This document shows, one piece after another, positions 53,401-64,000 of a DNA stretch of 64,000 bases. Positions within the stretch are counted from its first letter, which is position 1. The number at the start of each line of letters is the position of its first letter. A program made the translations under genes and the position numbers. Below the pieces are notes generated by a model that was not told where the DNA came from, did not search any database, and was given only the letters and a program-made list of their open reading frames with translations. This DNA is from Opeltia flavorubescens (lineage: Eukaryota; Ascomycota; Lecanoromycetes; Teloschistales; Teloschistaceae): the NCBI GenBank assembly GCA_000442125.1, contig KE546983.1, forward strand, positions 377,581-441,580, written 5' to 3'.

Positions 53401-56400
53401 GCGATATTATATTAAAAAAGCTTTTTATAAAATAGAGGTTATTATTAATTATAAAAATTTTTATAATTTCTTTATAAAAAAAAAGTTTAACTATAAAAAC
53501 ATTAGATAATAAAAACGGCTAGTTAGGCTAAATTTAAATTAAAAATATAAATCGAATAAATTAAACTCTATTAATATAATATTATAAAAAAGTAATTATA
53601 AAGTATTTAAAATTTATACCGCTTTTAATACTTTAAATTAAAAATAGATTTATTTAATTTTATATTTTAAAAAGTTTTAAGAAAATTTTAAAAAAAATAT
53701 AAAACTAATTATAGGTTTTTTAAAGATTTAGCGCTATTTATTTAAAATTTCTATAAGGTAAAATAGAAATAAATTCGAAAATCTATAAAAAACTTTAAAT
53801 AATATTAGAGAATTACTAGAAAATAATAATAAAAGCTATTTTAATAATAAAATATCGTTAATTAATTCTAAAAATATTTAAAAAAGCTTTTAAAAATTAT
53901 TTAAAAATATTAAAACCGCTATTAAAAATATTTAAAAAGCGGTAGTAATATATTATAAAGCGAAAAATATAAAGACTAATATTCTTAATAAAAAAAACAA
54001 ATTTTAAAAAATATTTTTAAATACGGATTTCTATTAAAGGGTCGTATATCTAATATCTATATAAAAAAACGTAATAATATTATATTATTTATATTTTTTT
54101 ATAATTAGAGGATACTTTTAATATTAATAAGAAAAAAAAATAAAAATACTTTAAAAAACGATATAAAAATATTAATTCTATTTTTTATAATTAAAAAAAA
54201 GTCTTTTAAAGTAAAAAAAAAGTAGATATTAATAAAAACTTATAGTTCTAGAATATATAAAAAGCTAAAAGCTTTTTATAAATCTAATATTATTATATAT
54301 AGCGACGCTTAATTAATTTCTTTAAATAATTTTAATAATTTTAAAAATTTATAATCGAAATAATAAATTATTAAAAAAATAGCTTTAAAAAATATATATA
54401 ATATATTTTTATTATTTTTTTATTATATTATAAAATAGTTTTAAAAGTTTAATAATATAATTAAAAANTTAATATTTTAAAAAAAAAATTATTTAATAAT
54501 TTATTAAGCGTTTATATAATATTAAAATAGTTTAATAAAAATTATAAATAGTATTAAAATTAAGAATTATTTTATTATAATAAAAAATAATATTTATTTT
54601 TTAATATAATTAGGTAAAAGGCCTTTAAATATAAGTATAATAATTTTATAATAGATTACTTTAATTATAAAAGAATATTAGAGTTTATTTATTAAAAATA
54701 CTTTTAATTAAATATAATTAAGGATATTAAATACTATATATATATTTATAATATATACTATTAAATATAATCTATAAGGTATAAATTATATAGTAAAATA
54801 TAACTATTAAAAAAACCTTTAAAATCGTTTAGTAATTTAATTATAGATTTTATTATTAACCTATTTTTATATAAACGCTTCCGCGTTATATATAATTTAA
54901 TTTTTATAGTAGTTAATTATTATATAAAGCTTACTATATATATTTTTTTAAAATAATTATAAATATAAAAAAACTAGCGGATACCTTTATTAATAAAATA
55001 TATAACTATTATAATATATTTAAATTATTAGTTTCTAATTAAAGGACTTTTTTTATTTTATAATTTTAGTTTATTTTTTATTATTATTTAAAAATTAAAC
55101 GCTATTTAAAAACCGCTTTTTATTTATAAATCGATAGGTAAATTAAATAATAAATTTAAACCTTAAAATAATTCCTAAAATATTTTATTAATTATAATTA
55201 GAATAATTAAAATAAATAATTATTTTTTCCGGAATTTATATATAATAATAGTAAATATACTTCTACTAGTATAATATCGTTCTTCGCCGCTACTAGTAAA
55301 TATTTTAATCTAGAAAATAATATTTAAGTTAATAATATTAAAAATAATATATTTAAAGCGCGTAAATATATTAAAAAATATATATATATATATATATTTA
55401 ATTTAAAAATTAATAAAAAGTAGTAATAAAAAAATAATTTAAATATTATAACTAAAAATATTTTATAAAATTTTTTACTATTAGTAATATAGTATAATTA
55501 AATAAACGTAATATTAAAATAAAAAAGTTATTAAAAAAACTAGATTATAAATTCTATAAACTTTTTAAAATAATAAAACTAGTAAATTTATAATTATACC
55601 GTCTAGAATTTTTAATATTAATAAATTATATTTATTTTATTTTTTATATTTCTCTTCTCGAACTATATATAATAGTAAAAAAAAATAAAAAAAATCTATT
55701 ACTTTTATTTATTAATAATAAAAAGTAATATAAAATAAAAAAAATATTTAATTTAAAATAATATTATCGAAAATTATAATATTTAATAAAATCGTTTAAT
55801 TATAATTTTAAAAATAATAGCTAGTTTAATATTAAAAAAATATCGGGAGCTAGTAAATATATAGAGGACTTCTATTATATATATTTTAAAAAATTACTAA
55901 ATAATAATAAAAAAAACTTTTTAAAAAAAAGATAAAAAAAAAATAAACTATAATTAAATTATATATAAACGTATAAGTAAAATAATAAATAAAATTATAA
56001 ATAATATTAAAAATATAAAATAATAATAAAAATAAAATTTTATATAATTATTAAAGTTTAATAATAGAATATATATTAAAAAATATATATTATAAAATAT
56101 TTTATTAAAAAAGATTATAATTAAAAAAAGATTTTATTAAAATATAAACTTTAAAATTATAATTATTTAAAAGCGATATAAGCTTAAAAATCGAATATAG
56201 AAATAAATATTAAAGATAAATATAAAATATTAAATAAATATAAAATTATATAATAATATTACCTTTTTTTACCTCGCTTTTATTAATAAAAAAAAGATTA
56301 TTATTTTTAGCTAAATTTAATTATTTTTCTTTAATAATTAAAGGATTTAAATAATTTTAATATAAAATTAACGCGCGAAATAATATAATAAAGATAAATA

Positions 56401-57263
56401 TATAATAAAGTATATTATATTAATACTTATATTAATCGATTTCTTTAAAATATAAATAATGTTAATAATATTAAAGGTATTAATAATCTTTTTTTACTAT
56501 ATTTTAGCTTTTTTTTAAATTTTAATTCGTTTATAATTAAAGAAAATAATAACGCGTGAGTAGTATATAATAAATCGCTTTTTATTTTTATTAGTAATAT
56601 TAGTAGTAATAATAATAAAAATTATTTTATTAACTATTAAAATAAATCTTTAAAAGATTTATACGGGTTAAAAAAACTATTATAATATATAAATTTAATA
56701 TATTAGTTTATATTTTTTATAAAATTTAAAATAATACGTGTAATATTTAAAATTAATACTAGCCTTTATATAATAAATAAGAATATAATAGATAATAAAA
56801 TTATTTTTTATTTATTTTTTATTAAAGGTTATTAAATAATAGTACTAAATAAATAATATATATTATAATACTAGCTTTAATATATTAATAGTAGTAATTC
56901 TTTTATAAAATTAAAGTATTTAATAATATTAGAATATCGGGCGCTTATATATTCTAAAAAGTTTTTTTAATTATAAAAGTTTTAAGAACTTTAGAATCTA
57001 TAATAAAAAATATAAAAGCTAAAAAAAATTTATAAAAAAATAAAGCTAGTAAATAAAAGTAAAATATAGTAAAAATAATAAAAACCTAAATTAGGAAATA
57101 AATCTATACTAGAAGAGAAATATTTATTATATATCTATAAATAAAAAATAAAATTACACTATTTAATATAAAATTTATAACGTTAGTAATATAAATTAAA
57201 CTATTTAAAATTTAATAATTTTAATTATTTATAATTATTATAATATAGTATATTTATTAAATA
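50209..57263 (+). mobile_element. Ty3/gypsy chromovirus fossil, family 1 copy C, 3' end missing
   Basis: It is an inverted copy of 17100-24177. Plus-strand parts are: 5' LTR (50209-50465), gag about 50700-51450, nucleocapsid-type stretch about 51490-51640, protease about 51700-52050, and reverse transcriptase about 52380-52830 (DYRGLN-type block near 52490, WKT block near 52640, Y.DD box near 52780). RNase H follows about 53130-53500, then integrase about 54550-55300 (the DFI block near 54845), the FHVSLL-type block near 55640 and a chromodomain about 55730-55920. It inserted into the family-2 fragment and is cut at 57263 by a Helitron. Its last part and 3' LTR should lie beyond the window. 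It is broken throughout by RIP. Confidence 0.88.
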
Positions 57264-57290
57264 CTAGTATATTCGCCGCCTTCGGCGGCG
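57264..57290 (-). other. Helitron 3' terminus: hairpin plus CTAG
   Basis: Read on the minus strand, cgccgccgaaggcggcg (57290-57274) folds as a 7-bp stem with a 3-base loop. It is followed by aatata and CTAG (57267-57264), and then by a T of the interrupted gypsy element. The hairpin position and CTRR end are standard for Helitrons. The stem has no CA dinucleotide, so RIP could not erode it. Confidence 0.8.
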
Positions 57291-57746
57291 GTTGAACGTT
57301 TATATTCGAAAGTTAATATACGATTATCTAAGTTTAGAATAAATTATAGTATATTTTTATATTAATACTATATATAAATATTCTACTATTATTCTAAAGA
57401 AAAAATTCAAGTTTAGGTTAATTCAGTCCGGGAGAAAAATTTTAAACCGCTCGTTATCTAAACTCTTTATTTAGAATTATTCGTTCTAATAATAAAATAT
57501 TTAAGAATCTATTTTTAACTTACTACTATTCGTATTATTATTTTCGAGAATTTTATTATTTAATTTATTTAACTATTTCTAGACGTTTTTAACGCTATTT
57601 CCTATTATAACTCCTAGATTCTTTAGTTTAGTATTTAGTTCTAATATATATTCTATTATATAAATAAATTAATATTAAATATTTTTTTCTTCTAGTTCGA
57701 CTATAATTAATTCCGGTAAATAATTATAGATTTTTTAAACGGGGCG

Positions 57747-57854
57747 AATATAGGGTTAAATATTTTCGATATAAATATAGGTCTAAAGCTTTTAAATATA
57801 AATATAGGTATAAAGTTTTTAAATATAAGTACGCGGCTAAATTTTTTAGATTTC
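57747..57854. repeat. 27-bp tandem repeat, two clear and two degenerate units
   Basis: Units start near 57747, 57774, 57801 and 57828. The middle two differ at two positions. The unit length of nine codons would keep a reading frame open, so it may mark a former coding repeat. Confidence 0.6.
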
Positions 57855-59699
57855 CTATATAAAGGCGTTCGAAAAACTTTTCGGCATTTTTATATCTTTT
57901 TTTAAAATAAAGATAGATAAAAGTAAATAAGATAGTATACGCTTTATATTAAATATAGGAGCCGAAGTTTAAATAGCTAGAACTGGGTTAATAATTAATA
58001 CGGGTATTATTATTTATTATTAGCGCGGTAGCCCGAGACGCTATTTAAAATTAATAAGTTTATTTTTATTATTTTTTACTATTATATAAATAAATTAATA
58101 TAAATAATAAAATTTAAATTTTATATAAATACTAATATAAACGTTTTATAATATTTTTAAACGCTAAAGCTTTCTTTATTATTTTAATTATTAAATTAGT
58201 TAGAATATTTATAAATATAAAGTATAACTTTATATTTACTAAAGTCTATAATATAAACTTATTTTTTATATATATAATTAAAGTAATATTTATTATTAAA
58301 TAGATTTTACTTATAATATCTTTTAAAGTAGCTAAAATTCGTACTTTTATAAAAACGGTATATATCGATACTGTTTTAATTATCGCCGAATATATAAATA
58401 ATTAACCTATACTATTATCTATTATAGGTCTAGACCTATTTATAATTAGTTTATATTATTTATTTATATAAAGGAAGCCTATATAAATAGATTTTTATCT
58501 CTAAACTTTAAAACGATATTTTAACCGTCGAGCTAGTACTTTTAAATAATATAATAGAATTTATATAAAAAAATATATAAGCGGATTACTTTATTATAGA
58601 TAAGTTTTTTAAAATTTCGAATAATAATATTTTTCTTTATACTATTATTCCAGCGTTTATTACTAAATAAATTATATTCAAATCTAGCTATTTTAAAATA
58701 TTTAATAATTAATCCTAGTACTAGATTATTATAATAATATACGTTAGGATTTAAACTATAATTAATTAAATATCCGGGTTAAATATATAAAAATACTAAA
58801 AATAATTATATATAAATAATATAAAAGTATATAGAATTACGCGAAAAAATAATAAGCGAATTATTTTAAAAATTTTAAATATTTTAGGCGTTCGAAACGT
58901 TTTAAGCGTTCTCTAATTTAAAATTAATATAGATTAGAGGTTATTTAAGAAATTTAGAGAAGTTTTTATTAAATATAAAAGCTATTTTAATAATTGGACG
59001 AATTATATAAAATAAAGTAGATAATACTACCTATTTATATTAAAAATTAAAAATAATTACCGAAAGATATATATAGATATTTTTTATATAGAATTCGATT
59101 ATTTTTATCTTTTTAAATCTATAATAATTACGTTTAATTATTTAATAGAATATTATTTATTAATATTTAATATATCCGAATTATCTATATTAAAGTCTTT
59201 ATAAAATAAATAATAAACGAATATATATATATTATAAAAAGAATATATTGAAATACGTATTAAAATAAAAGTATATTATTAAAAATAAAATAAAAAATTA
59301 GAATTTAAATTATAATCTATATATTAACTATAATACAAAATAGCTAATTAAGTAGAAATAGAAAGTTTAAAGGTTTTTAGTATATTATATAATTAAAAGT
59401 TTATTAAATATAAAACTTTATATTATATATTTATATATATTAAATATATAAATTTTATATAAACGATTAAACGCGTATAAATATAAAAATATCCTTAAAT
59501 AGTTATTATATTTAAATAAACGTATATTAGTTTTTTTAATTTAAATATTATATAAATATTTAAATTTTATAAACGAAATATAAAAATAGAAAACTTTGAT
59601 ATATTCTATATATAGTATTTTAATATAGTAAAAAATATTTTAAAAATAAAAATTAAATATAAAAATTAATATAAAATAATATAGAATAAAAAAAATAAA

Positions 59700-59791
59700 A
59701 TTTATAAAATTTATAAAAAAAAGTTATAAAATTTATAAAATCTATAAAATAGAGTTATAAAATCTATAAAATCTATAAAAATTAGAAATTA
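59700..59791. repeat. Short tandem repeat of tataaaatc-type words
   Basis: Repeated ttataaaat and ctataaaat words of 9-10 bases fill the interval. It lies just downstream of the helicase end. Confidence 0.6.
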
Positions 59792-60059
59792 GATTTATTA
59801 AATAATATATACTATTTAAAAGAAAATTTAAAAGATAAAAATTATTAATATAATAAATACGGTTCGATTAATTCGCTAGCGTATTTTTTTATATAAGTTA
59901 AAAAAAAGCGCGCGTTTTTTAATTTTAGTATATTTTTATTTTTAAATAGTATAAAAACCCGATTATAGCGGTTTAAAAATAAAAACCGAATATTATTATA
60001 TAATATAAACTCTATAGAATAATAAAAGATAAAAATATACTATAATAGTAGAACTTTTA

Positions 60060-61300
60060 GATATTATATATTATTTATTTTACCGTTTTATTTTAAATAT
60101 TATAATATTATAAAGTTATTTATATTTATAACCCTCGAAAATCTAATATATAATTATTTATAATTAAAATATAAATAATAAAAATCGAGTTTAATATTTA
60201 TTAAAAACTACTTTTAATTTTTATTAATTATTATTATAAAAGCTATATAAATTAGAAATTACTTTTAAATAATTATTTAAAGTAGTTCGCTTTTATTATT
60301 AAATAAATAAATCTAGAAAAAACCGTATATTTATTTTTTAAAAGGACCTATAATAATATATATTTAAATAATAAATCGGGATAGTTTTATAATAATTAAG
60401 CGAGTTTTATTATATATTTCCTTATTCGGGTATAAATTATATATAAGTATAACTAGCGTGTTAACTTTTAGTTTAAACGTTATAGGTAATAAAAATAAGG
60501 GGTTTAAACTTATAAGAATTTCTAGAAATAATATATTTATTATATTTTCGCTTTTATTTTCGATCTTATTAATAATTAAAAAGCTATATAAATCCTTAAA
60601 TATATAATTTAAAACTTTAATATTAATTTTTTAAATATTATTATTATATAGGGCTAGTATTATTTATAAAGTAATAAAATTATTTAAATATAGTCTAATT
60701 AGTAAACAATATTTAAAGTAGATATAATTAATTAAATTTAATAATTTAATAATCCGATTATATATTAAATTAAATATTTCTATTATATTATTTAATAAAC
60801 GATTAAATAATATTACTATTAATTATTAAACCTATTTTATATTTATTAATTTAATATCGATATATATATTTTTAGTAAAATAAAAAATCTTTAATTTAAA
60901 TTAGAATATAGATTTATAGATATATATACTAATAATATTCTATATAAAACCGTTCTAAATAATAGGTAAATACTACGTTTAATTACTATTAAATAAAATA
61001 AAAATCTTTTTAAACGCTATTTTATTATTATAAATATCCAAAAAAATTCGATTTATAGCTTTTATAATATATTAATATTATATAATAGCTTTATTCTAGA
61101 TAATAAATTATATATAGTAAAATAATTCTATTAGTTTACCCTATTTTAAAATACTATAAGTACTAGTTTTATAGTAGGGTATAAAGATTTTAAAGTATAA
61201 ATAGGCCGTTTAATCGTTAGAAAATAAAAGAGACGTAATATTAGAAAATATTATATATAAAACGATTTTTCTTTAGAACCGAAACTTATATATAAGTATC
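60060..61300 (-). pseudogene. Pif1-type helicase domain of the Helitron, degenerate
   Basis: On the minus strand successive blocks of the Helitron helicase are readable. They include a FKIFIPYYKTSTYSILK block (61195-61145, typical FKIPIP..ETSTC), a LIIWDEA-type Walker B region near 61112-61085, and a LTKNMRL-type block near 60881-60853. The C-terminal blocks LKVNTLVIL (about 60475-60447) and YNKTRLIIIKLSR (about 60413-60375) match LKVGAPVIL and CNGTRL. Roughly 66 codons around these last blocks are open. The enzyme would unwind DNA during rolling-circle transposition. In-frame TAA/TAG stops elsewhere show it is inactive. Confidence 0.78.
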
Positions 61301-64000
61301 TAGTATAAAAAGATTTTTTCTATTCCTCCCGAGCCGTTTAAAAAAAAGGAAAATAGTTAAATATTATTTTTAATAGCTATAATAATAGTATTATAAGCTA
61401 TTCGTTATCCGCGATTTATTTACGTTAATTAGATAATTAGGATAGTAGCTTTTATAACCGTATTATAATCTAGTTCTATTATAACCCGGGTGTTTATAAA
61501 TCGCTGTTTCTAGTTTAATACCGGTTTAGAAAGGTTATAATTAGAAAAATTTTTAATTATATAACTATAGTTTAGTTATAATTAAATATAGGCTATAATT
61601 AAATTCGGGATATTCTATATTTATAAATAGATTTTATAGTTTTTAACGAATTTAATACGAAAAATTATCGTATAAATTTATATTAAATTGATTTTAAAGC
61701 GCTTATAGATTATTAATTATATTTTATTAAAGGGCTTTAATAAATATATTATAAATTATTCGATCTAATCGCTATAAAGTAGCTTTAGTAAAGTATAATA
61801 TCTATTTTTAATTATTATCCGGTAGTTTAAGCGTATAATAGGTATTTTTAAATATTAAATATTTATATTTATTTATAGTTTAAAAGTTCTAGAATAAAAT
61901 TAACCTAAAAACTATTTATAATATTTCTATAAAGTAATAATATTCGCTATATTCTAATTATAAGAATATTATTTTTTTAATATTTATTTTTTATTCGCGA
62001 GTTTTTTAATATTAAAGCTGCTTTTAAATTTAAATAAAATACTATAAAAAGTTTTTATAAAAGTACTACTTTAAATTTTTATATTTAGTATTATATCTAA
62101 AAAATATAGTTAATTTAGATATTAATATTTCTAGTACTTTTTTTAAACCGACTTCATCTATATTATCCGCGAAAAATACCGGCTATTAATTTTTAAGGTA
62201 GATTTCTAATTATTCGACTATTAACTATTTTTTAAAAATATAAAATTTATTAAATTAGTACGCGGTTTATATCGAGCTAATATAGCGGCCGTTTAGATAT
62301 TATATAATTTTATTTTAATTTATCCCGGTTTATATAACTAGGATTATTTAATCTTTTCTTTTATATATATATTTATAAATATATTTAATTATAAATACGC
62401 CTTTATTAAATTTAATATTAATATAATAGTTATATTTAAATAATAGATATAAATTATATAAAACGATTTACTAATTTATTATTATAATTATTTTTTTATT
62501 ATAAATTTGTTTTACGCTTCGACTGTTTTTATATTAGCGGTACCGTAGGTATAAATTTTTATCTATTATTATTTAAAGCTAAAAGGTCTTCGGGAAATTT
62601 TTTAAATAAATATTTTTTTTATATTTATTTTTAGTTATATATAATAATTTAAAATTAATAGAATTACTATAAAGCTTATATAATATTATATTTTTTATAA
62701 TTTTCTATAATTTATTTAAAAGGTTAATTATAAAATTAGGAAATTTCGTATAAATAATTTTATTAATTAAAACTAGGTTTAAATAGCGAGCTTATTTATT
62801 AAAAATTAAAAGAATATAGTAATATAGAAGATCTCGTTTTTAGTATTCGATTATTTAATATAGATTTTTATATATTTTAAACGCCTTTTATAAATTTTAA
62901 AATAGAGTTTTTCGTTTTAAATTAAAGATTTATATTATAATAGTTAGTATATTAATTATATTGATATTTAAGAAAAGTATAATTAATAGATTAAACTATT
63001 TTAAATTTGTTGTTATTATTATAAATAGGGTTAAAAAATTTTATACTTGGGTAATTATTATAGAATTTTAAAATAATTTATATATAAACCGATCGCTATT
63101 AATAAATAATATTAATAGGATTATTTTTTATTAAATACTCGCGCGTTTATATTCCTTTAATATATTATATTTTATAAACTATTATATAGCTTTATATAAA
63201 TTATATATTAATAGTATACTACTTAATTAAAACGCGCTTTTTTAATAATTATATAGGAATCTATAATAAACCGTTAAATAAATTTATATAAACGCTAGAT
63301 AATATTAAATTAGTTTTTTTATTTAAATTTATAATATTTATACTTTATTTATTACGTAAGTTTAATCCGGTTATTCTTTTTTATTTCTCCTAAAATTAAT
63401 TCGAATAAAAAATCCTATCTAGAATTCTAATATAAAAAAAAAAGGGGTATTAAAAAGGTATATATTTAGGATATATTAGCTAAATTCTATAGAAGTTATA
63501 GTTTTATTTATTTTTATTTTTTTAAAAAAGTATAATATCGCGCGCTATTATATCCGGATCGTCCGGGATTATTATAACTATTTTATTCGATATAAATATA
63601 TTATTCCGCTTTTAATCGGCCGTTTTAATTATAATTAGCTATATATAAAGATTAAAGATAAAATAAACCGGGTTTATTAAAATTTAATTAAGGATTTTTT
63701 TAACCGTATAATAGAATTTAATAAAAGGATTTCTATAATATTTAAATATTTTTATTAAGCTTTAAAGAATCGGTTTCTATAGAAGCTCTATATTCTCTAT
63801 ATAATTTTTTTTATAGCTTAGAAACCTAGAACTACTAGCCGTTTAAAGGTCGTATAGGTATATTTATATAAAGGTAGGCGGGTTTATATACTATAGTAGC
63901 TTATAAAAATAATAAAATTTACCGCGAATTATATATAATTATAATCTAGTATTATTAAATAGATTAAATTAAGTACTAATATAGAATATAAATACTATTA
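61301..64000 (-). other. Upstream part of the Helitron open reading frame, unresolved
   Basis: This should hold the helicase N-terminus (Walker A) and the region between Rep and helicase. Protein-like runs exist on the minus strand, for example around 61380-61510, with Tyr-, Lys- and Arg-rich blocks. I could not place the Rep HUH motif or the Walker A loop with certainty. The plus strand also gives long protein-like runs at about 61700-63200, so the coding strand here rests on the helicase downstream, not on motifs seen. Confidence 0.4.

Larger units (their letters stand above)
57291..60059 (+). other. Helitron 3' region with coding-like plus strand, possible cargo
   Basis: This 2.8 kb lies between the helicase end and the 3' terminus. 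On the plus strand, opposite to the helicase, one frame reads protein-like from about 58440 to 59690, interrupted only by TAA/TAG-type stops. Basic and glutamine-like positions are frequent, with a run of the type FKNFKYFRRSKRFKRS near 58860-58910. No family is recognised. It may be a captured gene or a second Helitron gene, or a chance shadow of low-complexity DNA. Two short tandem repeats lie inside (57747-57854 and 59700-59791). Confidence 0.35.
57264..64000 (-). mobile_element. Helitron, 3' end and most of the body; 5' end outside
   Basis: On the minus strand the element ends with a GC-rich hairpin and CTAG next to a host T. It carries a Pif1-type helicase about 1.2 kb long (about 61300-60060). 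Helitrons are rolling-circle DNA transposons that encode a Rep nuclease fused to such a helicase, lack inverted ends and target AT dinucleotides. All of this fits. The interrupted sequence to the left is the gypsy family-1 copy. The TC-type 5' end and probably most of the Rep part lie upstream, on or beyond the right edge. The element is degraded by RIP but keeps many CG-containing words. Confidence 0.78.

Noticed and set aside
57274-57290. Bacterial-type intrinsic terminator
   Set aside because: The GC hairpin lacks a following T run on either strand, and its position before CTAG fits a Helitron end.
61700-63200. Plus-strand protein-like frame opposite the Helitron ORF
   Set aside because: The helicase immediately downstream fixes the Helitron coding strand as minus. 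In sequence this AT-rich, complementary frames also look protein-like, so the plus reading is more likely a shadow.

Overview
The window looks like part of a gene-empty, AT-saturated compartment of a filamentous ascomycete (Pezizomycotina) genome that was mutated by RIP (repeat-induced point mutation). In the first 600 bases I count two CA and one TG dinucleotide, while TA is everywhere and CG survives. That is the CpA-to-TpA signature of RIP. I found no intact host gene, no rRNA and no standard tRNA. The species cannot be named from this sequence. The sequence also carries scattered ambiguous bases (n).

Layout. (1) 1-3057: the 3' part of a degenerate element with a Helitron-like terminus. 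It is repeated at 27076-30784. (2) 3058-7496: a partial chromodomain Ty3/gypsy element (family 1, minus strand), sitting in a partial Ty1/copia element at 7497-9060. (3) 9363-10090: a minisatellite, a hairpin and a short segment with little RIP. (4) 10091-16496: degenerate, unidentified sequence with a coding-like plus strand. A structurally complete family-1 gypsy element (16497-24177, 257-bp LTRs, TAAAT target duplication) was inserted into it. (5) 24178-30784: a CGGGT/ACCCG cluster, then AT-rich sequence, then the second copy of the element in (1). That copy is interrupted by a 680-bp, weakly RIPped insertion carrying a tRNA-like sequence. (6) 30785-46790: a three-layer nest. A family-3 gypsy fragment holds a family-3 gypsy element (31868-46424, 212-bp LTRs), which holds a family-2 chromodomain gypsy element (37143-44318, 205-bp LTRs, ATTAA duplication). 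(7) 46791-48840: less mutated DNA with hairpins, a 36-bp near-perfect palindrome and a broken coding region. (8) 48841-64000: a second nest. A family-2 gypsy fragment is cut by a family-1 gypsy element, which is cut at 57263/57264 by a Helitron that runs off the right edge on the minus strand.

The genes do not work together as a system. They are transposon remains, and their order shows insertion history. The best-supported unusual results are two. First, there is a Helitron with a readable Pif1-type helicase, a GC-rich 3' hairpin and a CTAG end next to a T. Second, the repeated element of (1) shares that 3' end design and joins its neighbour at an A/T target, which can be verified against the uninterrupted family-1 copy. 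All boundaries come from reading and comparing copies by eye. Domain limits are approximate.
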